From Rhizoctonia solani (Eukaryota > Basidiomycota > Agaricomycetes > Cantharellales > Ceratobasidiaceae), in NCBI RefSeq assembly GCF_016906535.1, contig NC_057371.1:310001-374000 (forward strand): 64,000 nucleotides of DNA. The letters run 5' to 3'. Position 1 is the first letter of the stretch. Each line of letters starts with the position of its first letter. Below the pieces are notes generated by a model. It was not told the origin of the DNA, made no database searches, and worked only from the letters and a program-made list of their open reading frames with translations. Shown piece after piece: positions 1 through 10,900 of this stretch. The position numbers and the translations under genes are program-made.

Positions 1-248
1 CTTCCACCTGTCCAAGAATGCACGAACGCTTGTGAAGCTCCCACAATCTAAGATCTCAAGTCAACGTTCAAGTTACCGGTACTTTCGATTATTTGCTTCT
101 TTGCCTCTTCCCCTTTCGATTGACTGCGGCATGCAAGAATAACGCGAGCGCCCATCCAGCCAGAGCACGGGCCGCCTCTAATCCAATCCCCGAGTTCGCG
201 CCGGTGATCACGACGAGTTTTGGAGAGGTCCACGACAGGGACGGTCAT
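1..248 (-). pseudogene. Short-chain dehydrogenase N-terminal exon, frameshifted relic (SDR copy 2)
   Basis: The minus strand reads the start of an SDR, a Rossmann-fold NAD(P)-dependent oxidoreductase, from an ATG at 248. The cofactor-loop motif TGANSGIG is present but lies in a different frame from the start codon. The frame then shifts back to give a segment ending in STGNLNVDL that matches the same segment of the copy at 3359-3651. A further shift follows near 50, just before the window edge. At least three frame changes in 80 codons make this a pseudogene. The rest of the gene lies off the left edge. SDR identity is secure from the glycine motif and the paralogue; the substrate cannot be told. 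Confidence 0.7.
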
Positions 249-732
249 TAGGGAAAAGAAGGGCAACAAAATGGTTGAATTTCATCCGATTATAACTAAG
301 AACTGCAAGAAAGGAGCTGACTAGAGGATAGTGTGCATGCTGAGAGTAAGGCATAGCAACCGAAGCTACTTTGAGCTGGGTGCTTTAGCTTTTGGAGGCT
401 ACCTGACGCTTATATACCTATAACTCATTCACCTTCGGGGAGACTCGCCGCCAGGGTGGCTCTATGCATTATCAGATACATCGCAACGCTGACGTCTATG
501 ATCCTGCTGTACAGGTAGATTATTACCTGTGCTTACTGATTATATCCTAACTTGGGTGTACAATTGCAAATGTATCTAATCGATAAACTGTCCATTCCGA
601 TATGAGAGAAGGAATGTGCTCATGAAAGTCCACATCTGCATTTCGACGACCGTACTATCAATAGCCAACTGATTACCGACTTACGGTATTTCCCCTTCAA
701 TCGCTGGAATTCAATCTTATTGAGTTGAAATC
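249..732. other. Upstream region of SDR copy 2
   Basis: No coding sequence is seen. Positions about 300-500 match the upstream DNA of the other SDR copy, which is split between 3660-3836 and 43143-43200 by the Tc1 element. They also match a third copy near 43650-43830. The shared blocks include TTTTGGAGG and CAACGCTGACG. This suggests tandem duplication of the gene together with its promoter. Confidence 0.5.
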
Positions 733-963
733 TCACTGGTATATAGCAGACGCACCCTGTATTCCACAGTACTTAGTCACAATTTTAACTGTCCCCAATA
801 GCCAGTGACAGCTGTCGATACCCATTTCCCAAATTAAGTTGATTACCGACTCCGAGATCAGTTTTCTCAAGCCATAAATAGTCTTGGCTCCCTCTTTACT
901 TGAAATACCGAGTGTTCCCGCCAAAAGCTTAATGTACTGCTCTCTAAAGTGACGGTATATCAT
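733..963 (-). pseudogene. Possible SDR C-terminal exon remnant
   Basis: The minus-strand frame contains LGISSKEGAKTIYGL, which resembles the GISNREGAINVVWL segment of the better SDR C-terminal exon at 1071-1356. The two DNA stretches also align loosely around the CTTGGCTCCCTC block. Nothing else in the 76 codons is recognisable as SDR. I read it as a decayed duplicate of the last exon lying between two tandem SDR copies, but chance similarity is not excluded. Confidence 0.35.
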
Positions 964-1754
964 ACCATAGTTGCCAATTCAAAGGGTTAGTTGCAGCTAT
1001 CGAATGATGGATACAAGCAAATAGCATACACAGACAAACAGCTTGCATTGAGCTAGGCTACATTATGCGCCTACAATAGCGGTGCATCAGTCTCTTTGCA
1101 CCAGATATCCCACAGTTCATCCTGGAGTTGTAGATCGAGAGTCCATGTCTTAACCACATCCACTTTGCAAGCCCACAACAGACCTTCCATCCCAGGCGTT
1201 ACTGGTTCAGGTGCAATAGAGAGCCATACAACATTTATAGCTCCCTCCCTATTTGAAATACCGCAGGTTGCCACTTGGAACTTGAGTAATTTGCAATTGT
1301 ATCAAACATCCCTCCGTTACCAGTAGGCCAAGACTAGATTGAAGTCCTCACTATGCCTGAATGATACCATAATACTCCAGTATCAACAACACATTTTGAG
1401 CAATGACTCACCTGGATGACAGGAGTGCACAGTGATTCCCTTCCATCCTTCCATCCTGGAGAGCCGGCGCTGCAACACCATTGACCACACCACTTGTGCC
1501 ATCTTTGAGCAAAAATAAAGCAACCACATTTCACTTGAAGAGAATTTAGCTCCAACTTGGCTTTTAAATCTGGCCAATATGTTGCCATTGTCAGAGTTAT
1601 TTCTGTTCAATGGATTGCTCATGTAATATCCACTCAAAGACACAGAGATAATGCGCCTGTGGGATCCATACATCCTTGTTGAGTAGACCATGCGTGAGAA
1701 GGACGTGAGACAGGTGGTTGGTTTGGTAGATTTGCTCATGCCTGTTAAGAGTTG

Positions 1755-2933
1755 TGTAAGTACAGGAATAAGAAAGAATTACTATATACAAATGTATATG
1801 GGAATAACTAAGAACTAGTATTAAGAATCAGAATATATGCACAGAATGTATGCACAATATAGGCTAGGTTATCAGGAATAACAACTCCTAACAAATAGTC
1901 TAGCAACTATGAAGTGCAGGTGGTTGGTTATGTATAGTACCTTAGACTAATGTTACTTAAGCCTAAGTGACCAAGGGTATGTATACTTAAGGTCTCTGGG
2001 ATAGTACCTTAAGTAAGAGGGTTACCTGACTAATGTACAGGATTTATAGGATTGGCCTAATAAGTATAGGACTTATATATGCTTAAGTAAGACTTAAGAC
2101 TTATGGGGTTTACCTAAAATATCTAGGATTTATGAGATATTGTAGGTAAAGATATCTACAATATAGGGGTTATGGTGGATTGAAACACTATCACTCAATC
2201 ACAACAATCCTTACAGTATCGTTGCACTATACTCAATGTTGAACTCAACAACTGTGACAGTCAAGGGGCACAGGGTTGCAGTAAGTACACTAATAGGTTA
2301 CCCTGTGTCTGTTGGGACTGGCCTATGGTCTTAGTGCGCCGAATAACCTCCTATGCTATTTACAGTGAGTCAATCACTAAAGTAAATGCGCAGATAAGCT
2401 GTTAAAGGCTTGTGTGTATATGTCATATAAGAGTGGATAAATGGATGCATTAGAAGCGTCTTCACAGGGTCCTTTTATACCCTGAGAAGGCGCACAAACA
2501 AGTATATACATGATTGATACCAAGAGGGGGTACAGGAGGTACAGGTGGCAACTGAAACACTTGAGGGAGCCAATACTTTGGTACATAGTAAACAAACAAC
2601 AGATCCTAATATTTGCCCCAAGGCAATGTTTGCCCCAAGGCATTATTTACCTGTGTGGGTCCTTAGATGTCCCAAGGCTAAGTGTTTCACCCTTGGAGTA
2701 AACAATCCCAAAGGTAGGATACCTCTGCATTGGGTACTTACAGTAAATGGGGCATAACTCAGCCAAATGTTGTCCGTTTGGGAGTTTGACCCAGCGTTCT
2801 GGAGCGCACAAACATGCGCACCTAAGCGCAAGCGATTCGGCAGTGTGGGATGCCCGGGTGATGGAGAAAAGGCGCATTTAGTGCGTCGGCGCTTAAGGGC
2901 TGATTAAGCGCCGGAGCACTTGCCTATGCAACA
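1755..2933 (-). mobile_element. LTR-like insertion inside an SDR intron, related to the LTR of element A
   Basis: On the minus strand this block has LTR architecture: a GC-rich GCGCTTAA palindrome zone, then a TATA box (GGTATAAAAGG, about 2473-2483), then an AT-rich 3' part. It shares blocks with the element A LTR (4314-5604): GTCCCAACAGA-CA followed by GGGTA, and ATAACCAACCACCTGCA, in the same order and spacing class. The proposed right edge is TGTTGCATAGG read on the minus strand, ending at 2933. No convincing target-site duplication was found, so the boundaries are approximate and it may be truncated. Confidence 0.45.
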
Positions 2934-3263
2934 GGGGGGACCCTGAATATTTCTGTGTGTAGCCACAAGATAGAATCTTGAATAATAAATACTACAAATA
3001 AGAGAAATATTACTTGTCACTGTTTATCTACTCAGCTGAATTTATATATATTTAAATGAGTGAGAAAACAGCATATATGCAAAAGGCATCGCATATTAAG
3101 GGCATTCCTGAGCTTTGTAGGTTTTGTAAAGGTCACTATTGGATAGAGGGACCTTGAAAACCTTAGTTTGCATCTTTATCTCATTTATTTACTGTGAGAT
3201 TACTAGTGTAATTAATAAAATAAGTACAGATTAAAGAAGAAATGTCATATCCATAACAATGCC
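2934..3263. other. AT-rich remainder of the inflated SDR intron
   Basis: This is AT-rich sequence with no usable frame on either strand. It lies between the LTR-like block and the short second SDR exon. Nothing further is seen. Confidence 0.4.
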
Positions 3264-3838
3264 CATCCTCTGTAAGAGCAACCAAACTTGAGAGCCCTCC
3301 TATAAATTACAAAAAATTAACGCAGGTTTATTATGCACATGGATGAACTTTCATTTACCTGCATTATTGATAAGAATATTTACCCTTCTTGAAATCCTCT
3401 TCTCCCACCTGCCCAAGAATGCACAGACTTGCAAAGCTTCCACAATCAAGGATCTCAAGCTCAACATTCAAATTGCCGGTACTCTTGATTATCTCTTTCC
3501 TTGCTTCTTCTCCTTTTGATTTGTCACAACATGCCAAGACAATCTGAGCGCCCATGTCTGCCAGAGCGCGAGCAGCTTCCAGTCCAATACCCAAATTTGC
3601 GCCAGTGATTATAATAACTTTGCCGGAAAGATTGGCAATAGGCATTGTCATTTGAGAGTAGTGTGAATAAATCAAGTCATTGGCTAACATTCTACCATAA
3701 CTAAGAGCTGCAAGGAGGGAATTGACTAGGGGGTAGTGTATGCTGATAGTAGGGCATAACCAACAATGCTGCTCCAAGCTGATCTAGCTTTTGGAGGTTG
3801 TTGAATGTTAACATACTTATAAGTGACTCACATTTATA

Positions 3839-4044
3839 CACTTGCGCCCAAAAAGATTGAGCCACGTGAGCTCAAATCAATGATGCTCACGCTTCACCCG
3901 CACAATTGAGAATTTGTTTACAATGTAATAGTAAATTATGTAGATACAGTAGTATAGAAATATGTACAAAGTTTTAGATCAAAACTAAGTCTCCTTGTGG
4001 AGATACGCGTGAGCAAAATTTTTGGGCTGGCTCATTCTTTTTGA
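3839..4044 (+). repeat. Left terminal inverted repeat of the Tc1 element
   Basis: It begins CACTTGCGCCC and pairs with the reverse complement of 42934-43140 over its whole length, with about nine differences. Nearly all differences are TG or CA here against CG in the right arm. Confidence 0.9.
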
Positions 4045-4114
4045 TCACTTTATATAAGCTACTTGGTCCTCCCTCATCAAGTGCCATTTACCACCCCTTT
4101 TTACGCTTGAATAC

Positions 4115-4210
4115 CTGCCAAAAGTGCGCAAATGGCTTGATACACTAGTCCCAAGACTAAGGCTCAGATAATTGCGCTGAAAAAGCTTGAATACTCAGAT
4201 TGGGCTATTG
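4115..4210 (+). pseudogene. Tc1 transposase, N-terminal helix-turn-helix fragment
   Basis: The frame reads SPKTKAQIIALKKL then EYSDWAIV, the first helices of a Tc1-type DNA-binding domain. There is an in-frame TGA shortly before it, so even this part is decayed. The frame stops at the solo LTR inserted at 4211 and resumes in phase at 16294 after it, giving VSHATVGCIWAKYG, the recognition-helix region. The transposase would have bound the terminal repeats and cut at TA. Confidence 0.7.
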
Positions 4211-4313
4211 TGTCATAACCCATATCTGGAGGGGTTATTACCATATATATCCACTGTCAAAGATATATAGTATATATGATGCACAGTGATATATTAATAA
4301 ATAAGTTGCTGGG

Positions 4314-5604
4314 TGTTATGGAATGACTAATTTAGACATATGCGCCCCTAATTGCCAATAGTGAATAGTGCGAACTGGGGTAATCATTGCTCTATCCAAA
4401 TATGGGCATGAATATTACTATATTTGGAAACTGGCGGTGCTACAAGACCTTTTACTTTATTTCCTCATTGCGCTTGCATATACACGTCTGATTATGCGAA
4501 GTGGTCATAAATATTTCTATGATTTATAGCATTTTTTGTATCATGCATTTATGTAGGAACGGTACTTATAGACCATAGAACAAGTGCAAGTAAGCATGCA
4601 AGCGCCGGCGCTTAGTAATTGCAAATAAGCGCCAAAGGTCGGCGGGGCGCGCCGACGCCGATATCTCGGCGGGAATAGGCATATTACTATGCGGACAAAT
4701 ACCAATAGGTCGGAGGCCGGCATCTCAGCTCCTAAAAAGGAATCGTCTGATTCTGAGCCAAATTGATGGAGATACTAACCATTTAAGTTTCTAGCTTTTT
4801 CTATGAGATCCTACCTTGCCTCAAGGTTATTTTTAGCATTCACACTAATGTAATTTAGTCATGTATGCTCTAGAACATTCTGTAAATAGCCTTGAGTCTA
4901 TCCCACTAGGACTTATTGGGACTAATTGGTCTTTATGTATCAAATAGCTCAGACTGTACCTCTCATGTAACTTCCTCTTTTGTACATCATGTATATAGTT
5001 ATTTGTTCTCCCTCTGGGGTATATAAACCCCCTGAGGGAGACCCTTTGAATACAACCTTCTTTTCATCCCATTCTTACCCCTTGTGTGAACTTGAAGATC
5101 TATTAGATCTTCTTAACTTAGTTTAGAGTGTCTTATTTCGCTTTCTTAGCCTTAAGCTCACTGAACTTAACCTGTAAGGTATCTCGGCGCATATAGCCTC
5201 TAGCAAGGTCCCAACAGATACTGGGTAGCTAGGAAAGGCTCTAGGGCGACCCTGAACCTCTTGAGTAAGTCAGTTGGGAGAGTTTAAGGCCTTGAGAGCG
5301 GCATATACACCTTAACTGAGTGCGATCTCAGTCAAATAAATTACTAACAAATCCAGATAAATTATAGTAGGTAACTAAGACTCAATACTAACTTTCATAC
5401 TATAGGTATAAGCATAACCAACCACCTGCATCTGCAGTAATCGCTTGATTACTTGTTAAGTGTAGGGATCACCCTGATTACTAACCTAATTTACCCTTAT
5501 ATAGCTAGTCTATTGCCTTTTATATCCATAGATAACTGATCTATTAATCACTTTATTATATTTTGTACTTAATTACTTAGTCCCTAAAACCCTACTCTAT
5601 AACA
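4314..5604 (+). repeat. Left LTR of element A
   Basis: It runs TGTTATGG to CTATAACA. A TATA box (GGTATATAAACC, about 5016-5027) marks the likely promoter. It differs from the right LTR almost only by 1-3 bp indels, with one CpG/TpG substitution near the 3' end. Confidence 0.88.
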
Positions 5605-5708
5605 TTGGTGACCACCGCAGGGCATTGCGTTGGTTACATCTTTAATTCTTACCTGTAGTCTCTTATTACTTTTACTTAGTCTTACTACTATAGTTGTACT
5701 AACACTGC
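5605..5708 (+). promoter_or_regulatory. Primer-binding site and leader of element A
   Basis: TTGGTGACCACCGC follows the LTR directly, in the usual place for a tRNA primer-binding site. It should match the 3' end of a tRNA ending in GGTCACCA. I cannot name the tRNA. Confidence 0.5.
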
Positions 5709-7331
5709 ATGTGGAAACCTCCAGAACACTTGCACAGATTGTCTAGATCTGAATTAGGGCTTCGGACAACAAGGGAACATTGCTCTACAACGTCCAAACA
5801 GGTGCCGTCAACAAGCACTGCCTTGGATACCTTTCAGCCCACTGCTCGACACCCTCTTACCTCTCCTAATCACTCCATCGACCTCAGCAACAGTACTAAT
5901 GCTGCCAGGTCGCCCGACTCAACGACTTCGTCGCCGAGAACCCATCAAGACACTTGCGAACATGGTCCGATGACCAATTACTCTAAAGCTACCCCTTCCA
6001 CTTCCTCATCAGCTCAGCCCCGGTCGACAACGCTCCCTATACCAAGACCCCAATCGCGCTACTCACCAGATATGAACGACAATTGTGTACATTTAGAAAA
6101 TGCTCTTAGGATGTACTTAGATATGAATAATAATCATGCAAACAACACTGAGACTACGTCTAACTCAAGTGAACGCTCCCAACAGAGCTCTCACCGCTGG
6201 AACATTAGTAACGAACGCTCCCAGCATGAGAACAACAACCTCACGGTCTTGGATGCGCACAAAGTAGCAGCAGTTAACAAGGATATATTTCGTCAAGCAC
6301 ATGATAGTAGCATACATACATCTAAGGAACGGTTCAGAGAGCGCGACGCACCTTTCAGACCAAGCCATCGTTGCAAGGAAGCTGTCTCATCGTCTCCATC
6401 AACTCATGAGGTCCGCACGGCTACAACGCAGCGTGAACGTGTTGAAAGCTATATGGACGACCGTCACAAACGTTCATATCAACTATTAAGCTCTGAACAA
6501 TCATCGCCGAAAGATATTTACTCACCGTCAACTAAGAGAATGTCGCCGTACATCCCACGCGACCCACCGTATACTGCAAGTGACCCATCGTACGCCCTAA
6601 GCGATCCGCCGTACAGCTTGATCGACCACAAGACTGAGGATCCAGTCGATCCTTTGAATCATAGCATCAGCTATGATACAATGCGGGATAACTACCTGGT
6701 CAACAACATGGACAACGGCTGCGAAGCCTCAGGCAGTCAACTAAGCTTTGAACCTGATACAGAGTCTAAGTACTTACCCGCAACGGTAAGACAGCCAGAG
6801 GAATGGCACACTAAGACTAAGACTCGACGAGGTCAGGCAACGGTTAGCTCCCAATGCTCGCCAGACCAAGCTATATCATACAACCGCTGCTACAAATCAG
6901 TTGCAGAGAGTTTGGATTTAAGCAAGTACGCACCAACAGTTGCAGTACAGCTAGACGAATGGCTGGTACAGCCTAGAACATGGCAGCACGAGGAGACTAC
7001 TAGCTCCCAACACTCGCCAGAACAGGTTGCACTGCACGATAGCCGTAGTTCATCGGCAACTAGCAGTCCAGAACTAAGGAAGTACTTACCGTATTTGCCT
7101 GATACCCCCGCGTACGCGATTACAGATAAGGAAATAGCAGACTATTCGTTTCAGCCTGCTAGTGCCGGACTTATCTCTGAGACCCGATTGGACCCGGAAA
7201 TTAGCCGAGCCAGAAGAGCACTTTGGCGGTTGGCACGCAACTTATATAATCTACCCATGCCGACTCAGCAAGACAGTTACACTCCAACCAATCATGTGAA
7301 ACATGGGCCGTACATTTATTTGAGTTACTAG
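5709..7331 (+). CDS. Element A ORF1: Ser/Thr/Pro-rich protein of unknown function
   Basis: A 540-residue frame starts at an ATG 105 bp after the left LTR. The protein is hydrophilic and rich in Ser, Thr, Pro and charged residues, with no enzyme motif. There is a short PPYTASDPSYALSDPPYS repeat (around residue 285) and an imperfect repeat of about 66 residues near the end (KYLPATVRQPEEW against KYAPTVAVQLDEW, each followed by SSQCSP or SSQHSP). The next frame, in the -1 register, overlaps its last codons, so ORF1 and the following frames may once have been a single protein of about 2,800 residues. I do not recognise a family; a structural, gag-like role is inferred only from its position. Confidence 0.55.
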   Translation: MWKPPEHLHRLSRSELGLRTTREHCSTTSKQVPSTSTALDTFQPTARHPLTSPNHSIDLSNSTNAARSPDSTTSSPRTHQDTCEHGPMTNYSKATPSTSSSAQPRSTTLPIPRPQSRYSPDMNDNCVHLENALRMYLDMNNNHANNTETTSNSSERSQQSSHRWNISNERSQHENNNLTVLDAHKVAAVNKDIFRQAHDSSIHTSKERFRERDAPFRPSHRCKEAVSSSPSTHEVRTATTQRERVESYMDDRHKRSYQLLSSEQSSPKDIYSPSTKRMSPYIPRDPPYTASDPSYALSDPPYSLIDHKTEDPVDPLNHSISYDTMRDNYLVNNMDNGCEASGSQLSFEPDTESKYLPATVRQPEEWHTKTKTRRGQATVSSQCSPDQAISYNRCYKSVAESLDLSKYAPTVAVQLDEWLVQPRTWQHEETTSSQHSPEQVALHDSRSSSATSSPELRKYLPYLPDTPAYAITDKEIADYSFQPASAGLISETRLDPEISRARRALWRLARNLYNLPMPTQQDSYTPTNHVKHGPYIYLSY

Positions 7332-7352
7332 ATATAGTTACTACATTCAGAC

Positions 7353-7882
7353 CAACCTGCCTTATCACTAATAAGTTAATTCCTGCCCAAGACATACATT
7401 ACTGGCCTGAATACGGCGAACTTCATATCGCCTATAATAGTCTAGTTGCTAAGATCATTCGGCAATCAAATGAATTTGACTTACTACTTCTAACACCAGA
7501 ATGGCCGGCATCCAAATGCTTGTTTGACGCATGCGCGTTCGAAGTAGCAGCTGTTAGCTTTAGGGATCAAATGGAACGATCAATCCAAAGGTTGCACGAC
7601 ATACTTACTAAGTCTATAACAGTTCAAGACTTGCCTCATAAGTCATTGACTAATCATTTACCTGCAACAAATCATCCACAAGGTGATCCACGTAAGCATA
7701 ACTCACAAATAAATTTGAATTCCCAACCGGACTGGTTACCTAACGAGGCTAAGAGTCAACATGAGTTATCACATGATAAGTTGCCAACTCAAACAACACT
7801 AATCGAATCGCCTACCATGTCATCTACATGCGATGATGATTACAGAGTGACCAAAGTGTTTCAGTCATCAGCTAAGCTTTGA
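7353..7882 (+). pseudogene. Element A middle reading frame, cut by a stop at 7880
   Basis: This frame is open from before 7300 to a TGA at 7880-7882. It lies in the same register as the 2090-residue frame that follows, so one stop codon separates the two. It contains DIHYWPEYGELHIAYNSLV and LLLLTPEWPASK. This weakly recalls the end of some retroelement RNase H regions (a hydrophobic stretch ending in PEWP), but I do not regard it as an assignment. It probably belongs to one long ancestral gag-like polyprotein with the frames on each side. Confidence 0.4.
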
Positions 7883-7900
7883 CTGCCCCATTCAGAACCA

Positions 7901-10900
7901 ATGGGACATCTGAATCGGCATACAAGTCCTAGAGCAAGCATTGAGTACATGTATGCGTCAGCAGGAAGTACCATTAGCAACCTTGAAACGGTTAAGGGTA
8001 CTCAGCCTAATCATATGACGATGAGCTCAAGCTCCTACTCATCACTCAACGATTCTCAGCCGTCCACCCCTCTCGACTTGGAAGTAGTATCCGTATCGAC
8101 ACCTACGTTTACTCTAGAGTGTGACAATAGCCCAGCATTGCCCGTCTGGAAGTCTGTCAACAAATCGCTACCCATTGTTGATAATGAGATACCAGTAGAA
8201 GCCGTAAAAGATATTGCATCTAATGAACAGCTAAGCGATCTATTAGTCAACAAGTTAGCTCAGCCTTTAGTTACAATCAAAAAACGCAATGGTATTACAT
8301 CAAGAAAGGAGAGCTTAGCCAAACCTGTTAAGCAACCAGACAATGAGTCAATCCGGATGACGCGCGACCAGTTCAGAAGTACTACACCATTGCCAGATGA
8401 AGCATTGTGTGATCCGGTACACATAAATTGTCATCACTCTTTTGGTAACCTTGGTCATTCGCACGCATTGGTTACAACTAGTAGCGCGAATGGAATCACT
8501 AAGCATACAGGAACGCCGTCTAACCTTACTAGTCATGGTCCTACTAGTATAGATACTCACATATCTAATACACATGCTAAGCGGACTATAAGTAATGATT
8601 TAACCTATAAGGAAGCAGCTCCTAGGACAATTAGCGGATTATCAATTTCTCAAGCTAGTCATTCACCGGACAAATTCCACGATGCAACTGATCCATTTTC
8701 ATCCATGATAACTAAACAAGCAATCGACGCTTCGCATAACGATGTGGTACACACCTCAAGCAGTATTAGGCGAACAAAGGAAGAAGATTTAGCTAGTTGC
8801 TTACCTAGACAGTCGCAATCTAAGCCATGCTTAAATCAAGACCTATTGACTAACGCTGAAACAGTTTCAACTCTCATCTCTATTCATAGAGAATCACAGC
8901 TGAAGCCGAATCCTATGATTAGCCTAGACCCCTTGTCTAATTCGTGCGATGATACCAATACAGGTTACTTAAGTAAACTGTCAGCTAGCGTCGAACCCAA
9001 AGCATTAGACAAAGGTCTGTTGGCTCATGAATTGCCGGATAAGGAACAATCCCTGGTCACTAGTCAGCAACGCTTACTTGAATTTGCGCCCAAATCTTTG
9101 GTCACAAGCTCCCTGCTTGACGCCTCAGAGAATTCAACCGATGCATTAGTCAAGATACATGCGTCAGACGTAAGAAACAAACCCGCTCAAATTTCTCCAA
9201 AAGCAACGCAATTGATCCAAGGGTCCCTGGACCAATCGTACTCAACAGCCAATACTATGCTGCCACAGATTGGTAATACTATTGACACTCACCTGAATAC
9301 AGCAGAACAGCTTATTCATGAGTCGGCTCTACCCTTGCTATCAATTAGTCAAACAGATCGTACTGTAACGAGCAATAGTAACAATATGGTCGAGATTCCT
9401 TCAAGTCCTAAACCACTAATAGACGCGAAGCCTTTGATTAGTCAAGATACTTTGTCAGTCTCTTACGGAAACCTAAGTGTCGAATATCTAGATAGCTTAG
9501 AGCAATCTTCGGAAGCTTATAAGCCACATTCAAATGCAATTGCGCCGCAAGGTTTGGCTGAACAATCAGTACTTAGTACCTTAGAAGGATCAAGTATTGG
9601 TATTACTTCGGACCTATATACAAATACTAAGGAAGAAGCTACTTCTAAGACTGACGCGCCGTACACACCACTTAGTCAGCAAGAGCATGGTGAGACGGCA
9701 ACGAGTATTTGCAGCAAAACATCGGGAAATTGTCCAGATTTTCAACCACTGGAAGTCGATTTATCGCCAGATATGCAGGACTGGCTAGTTGAAACTATCC
9801 GTGAAATTCAGCAAATAATGGATATATACGCCGATTCTACCGACTCGCATATATCTACTGTCGATTCAGCTGCTATTAAGATTGAACGTGATTTAGCTTT
9901 AGACTCGACTAGACCGCCCGGTCCGGAACATCCAGTATCGACAATATTGCCTGACGAATCAAGCAAGTCGGCCCAGCAAATACCTAAGCTTAGCGCTTCA
10001 ATGAAGAGTTCGGAATCTTTGTCTCTGTGTAACAACAGTCACACGACTAGACTTGTCAATGATCTATTACTACCAGCGCAATCATCTGTAAGGATCTTTG
10101 AGTCTGAAGCAAGCAAACAATCTTTATTGGTGGATAAAATTGACATGGGCAAGAACAACACTATTCAGAGCGCGCTACAAGCGACACCGTCACGTGATCC
10201 TTACTCAGCATTGTCTGAAACAATTTGTGGCTCTGAATCGACTGAAACAAGTGCAGCCAACTATGCTACCACTAACACTAGTATATTCAAGGACGTTTCA
10301 ATCAATAGTGTAGAAGGAAGCGTGACTATTAGTTCAATTGATTCATCGGCATCATCTGTAAGTACAATCGATATCGAACCATCGACGCAAGTCTCGAGCG
10401 AGCCACCGGAGAGCTTGCATGATCAAATGAACCATAAGACACCTACGCCAAGCTTTGATACCGGGTGTATCAGCTCTGAGTTACAAAATGAACACATTGG
10501 TTCGCACTCCGAGCAGCTAAGGAATTTGATCAGCGAACAGACGCTAGTACATATCAGTGAAGAACCAAACAGTGCTCATACGAGCTTACCTATTATACTT
10601 GCGAACATGGAAGGTCCTAACTCGTTTCATGAATACAACTCATTGGGTACACCGGTAATATTAGTCCCAAGCATTAGCGTTGCTGCAAACACCGCATTTG
10701 AATCTCTAGCGCCGTCGGAAATTAGAATTCTAAGTCCCGACTACCAGCCTATGGCCCTATGCATAAGCGCCGAGTCAAGCGCCGAGTCAAGCGCCGAGTC
10801 AAGCGCCGTTGACACTGAGCTCCGAATCGTATTACCTGAGAAATCAGCTAATGACGAACCAGTTATTAGTCAAGCAGAGTTAGTTTCAGATCTTGGAATT

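Larger units (their letters stand above)
1071..3651 (-). pseudogene. Short-chain dehydrogenase pseudogene with traceable exons (SDR copy 1)
   Basis: Four exons can be followed on the minus strand. Exon 1 (3651-3359) has TGANLGIG and ends with INNAG at a GT donor. Exon 2 (about 3300-3264) encodes a short ALTEDG segment. Exon 3 (1741-1412) has NHLSHVLLT, the serine-strand equivalent VSLSGYYMS, the catalytic Y-x3-K as YFCSK, and CHPG. Exon 4 (1356-1071) has IVRTSI and the C-terminal REGAINVVWLSIAPEP. The product would have been a classical/extended SDR oxidoreductase. It is dead: a 2-bp loss in exon 1 (relative to copy 2), a frame change in exon 3, a Trp-to-stop at 1334-1336 and a frame change in exon 4. 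The exon 2 donor also appears lost. The intron between exons 2 and 3 is about 1.5 kb, far above the usual 50-70 bp, and holds an LTR-like insertion. Confidence 0.7.

Noticed and set aside
7353..7530. Possible RNase H-like or DIRS-like segment in element A (TPEWPA motif)
   Set aside because: Only a short loose match without catalytic residues; not enough to assign.
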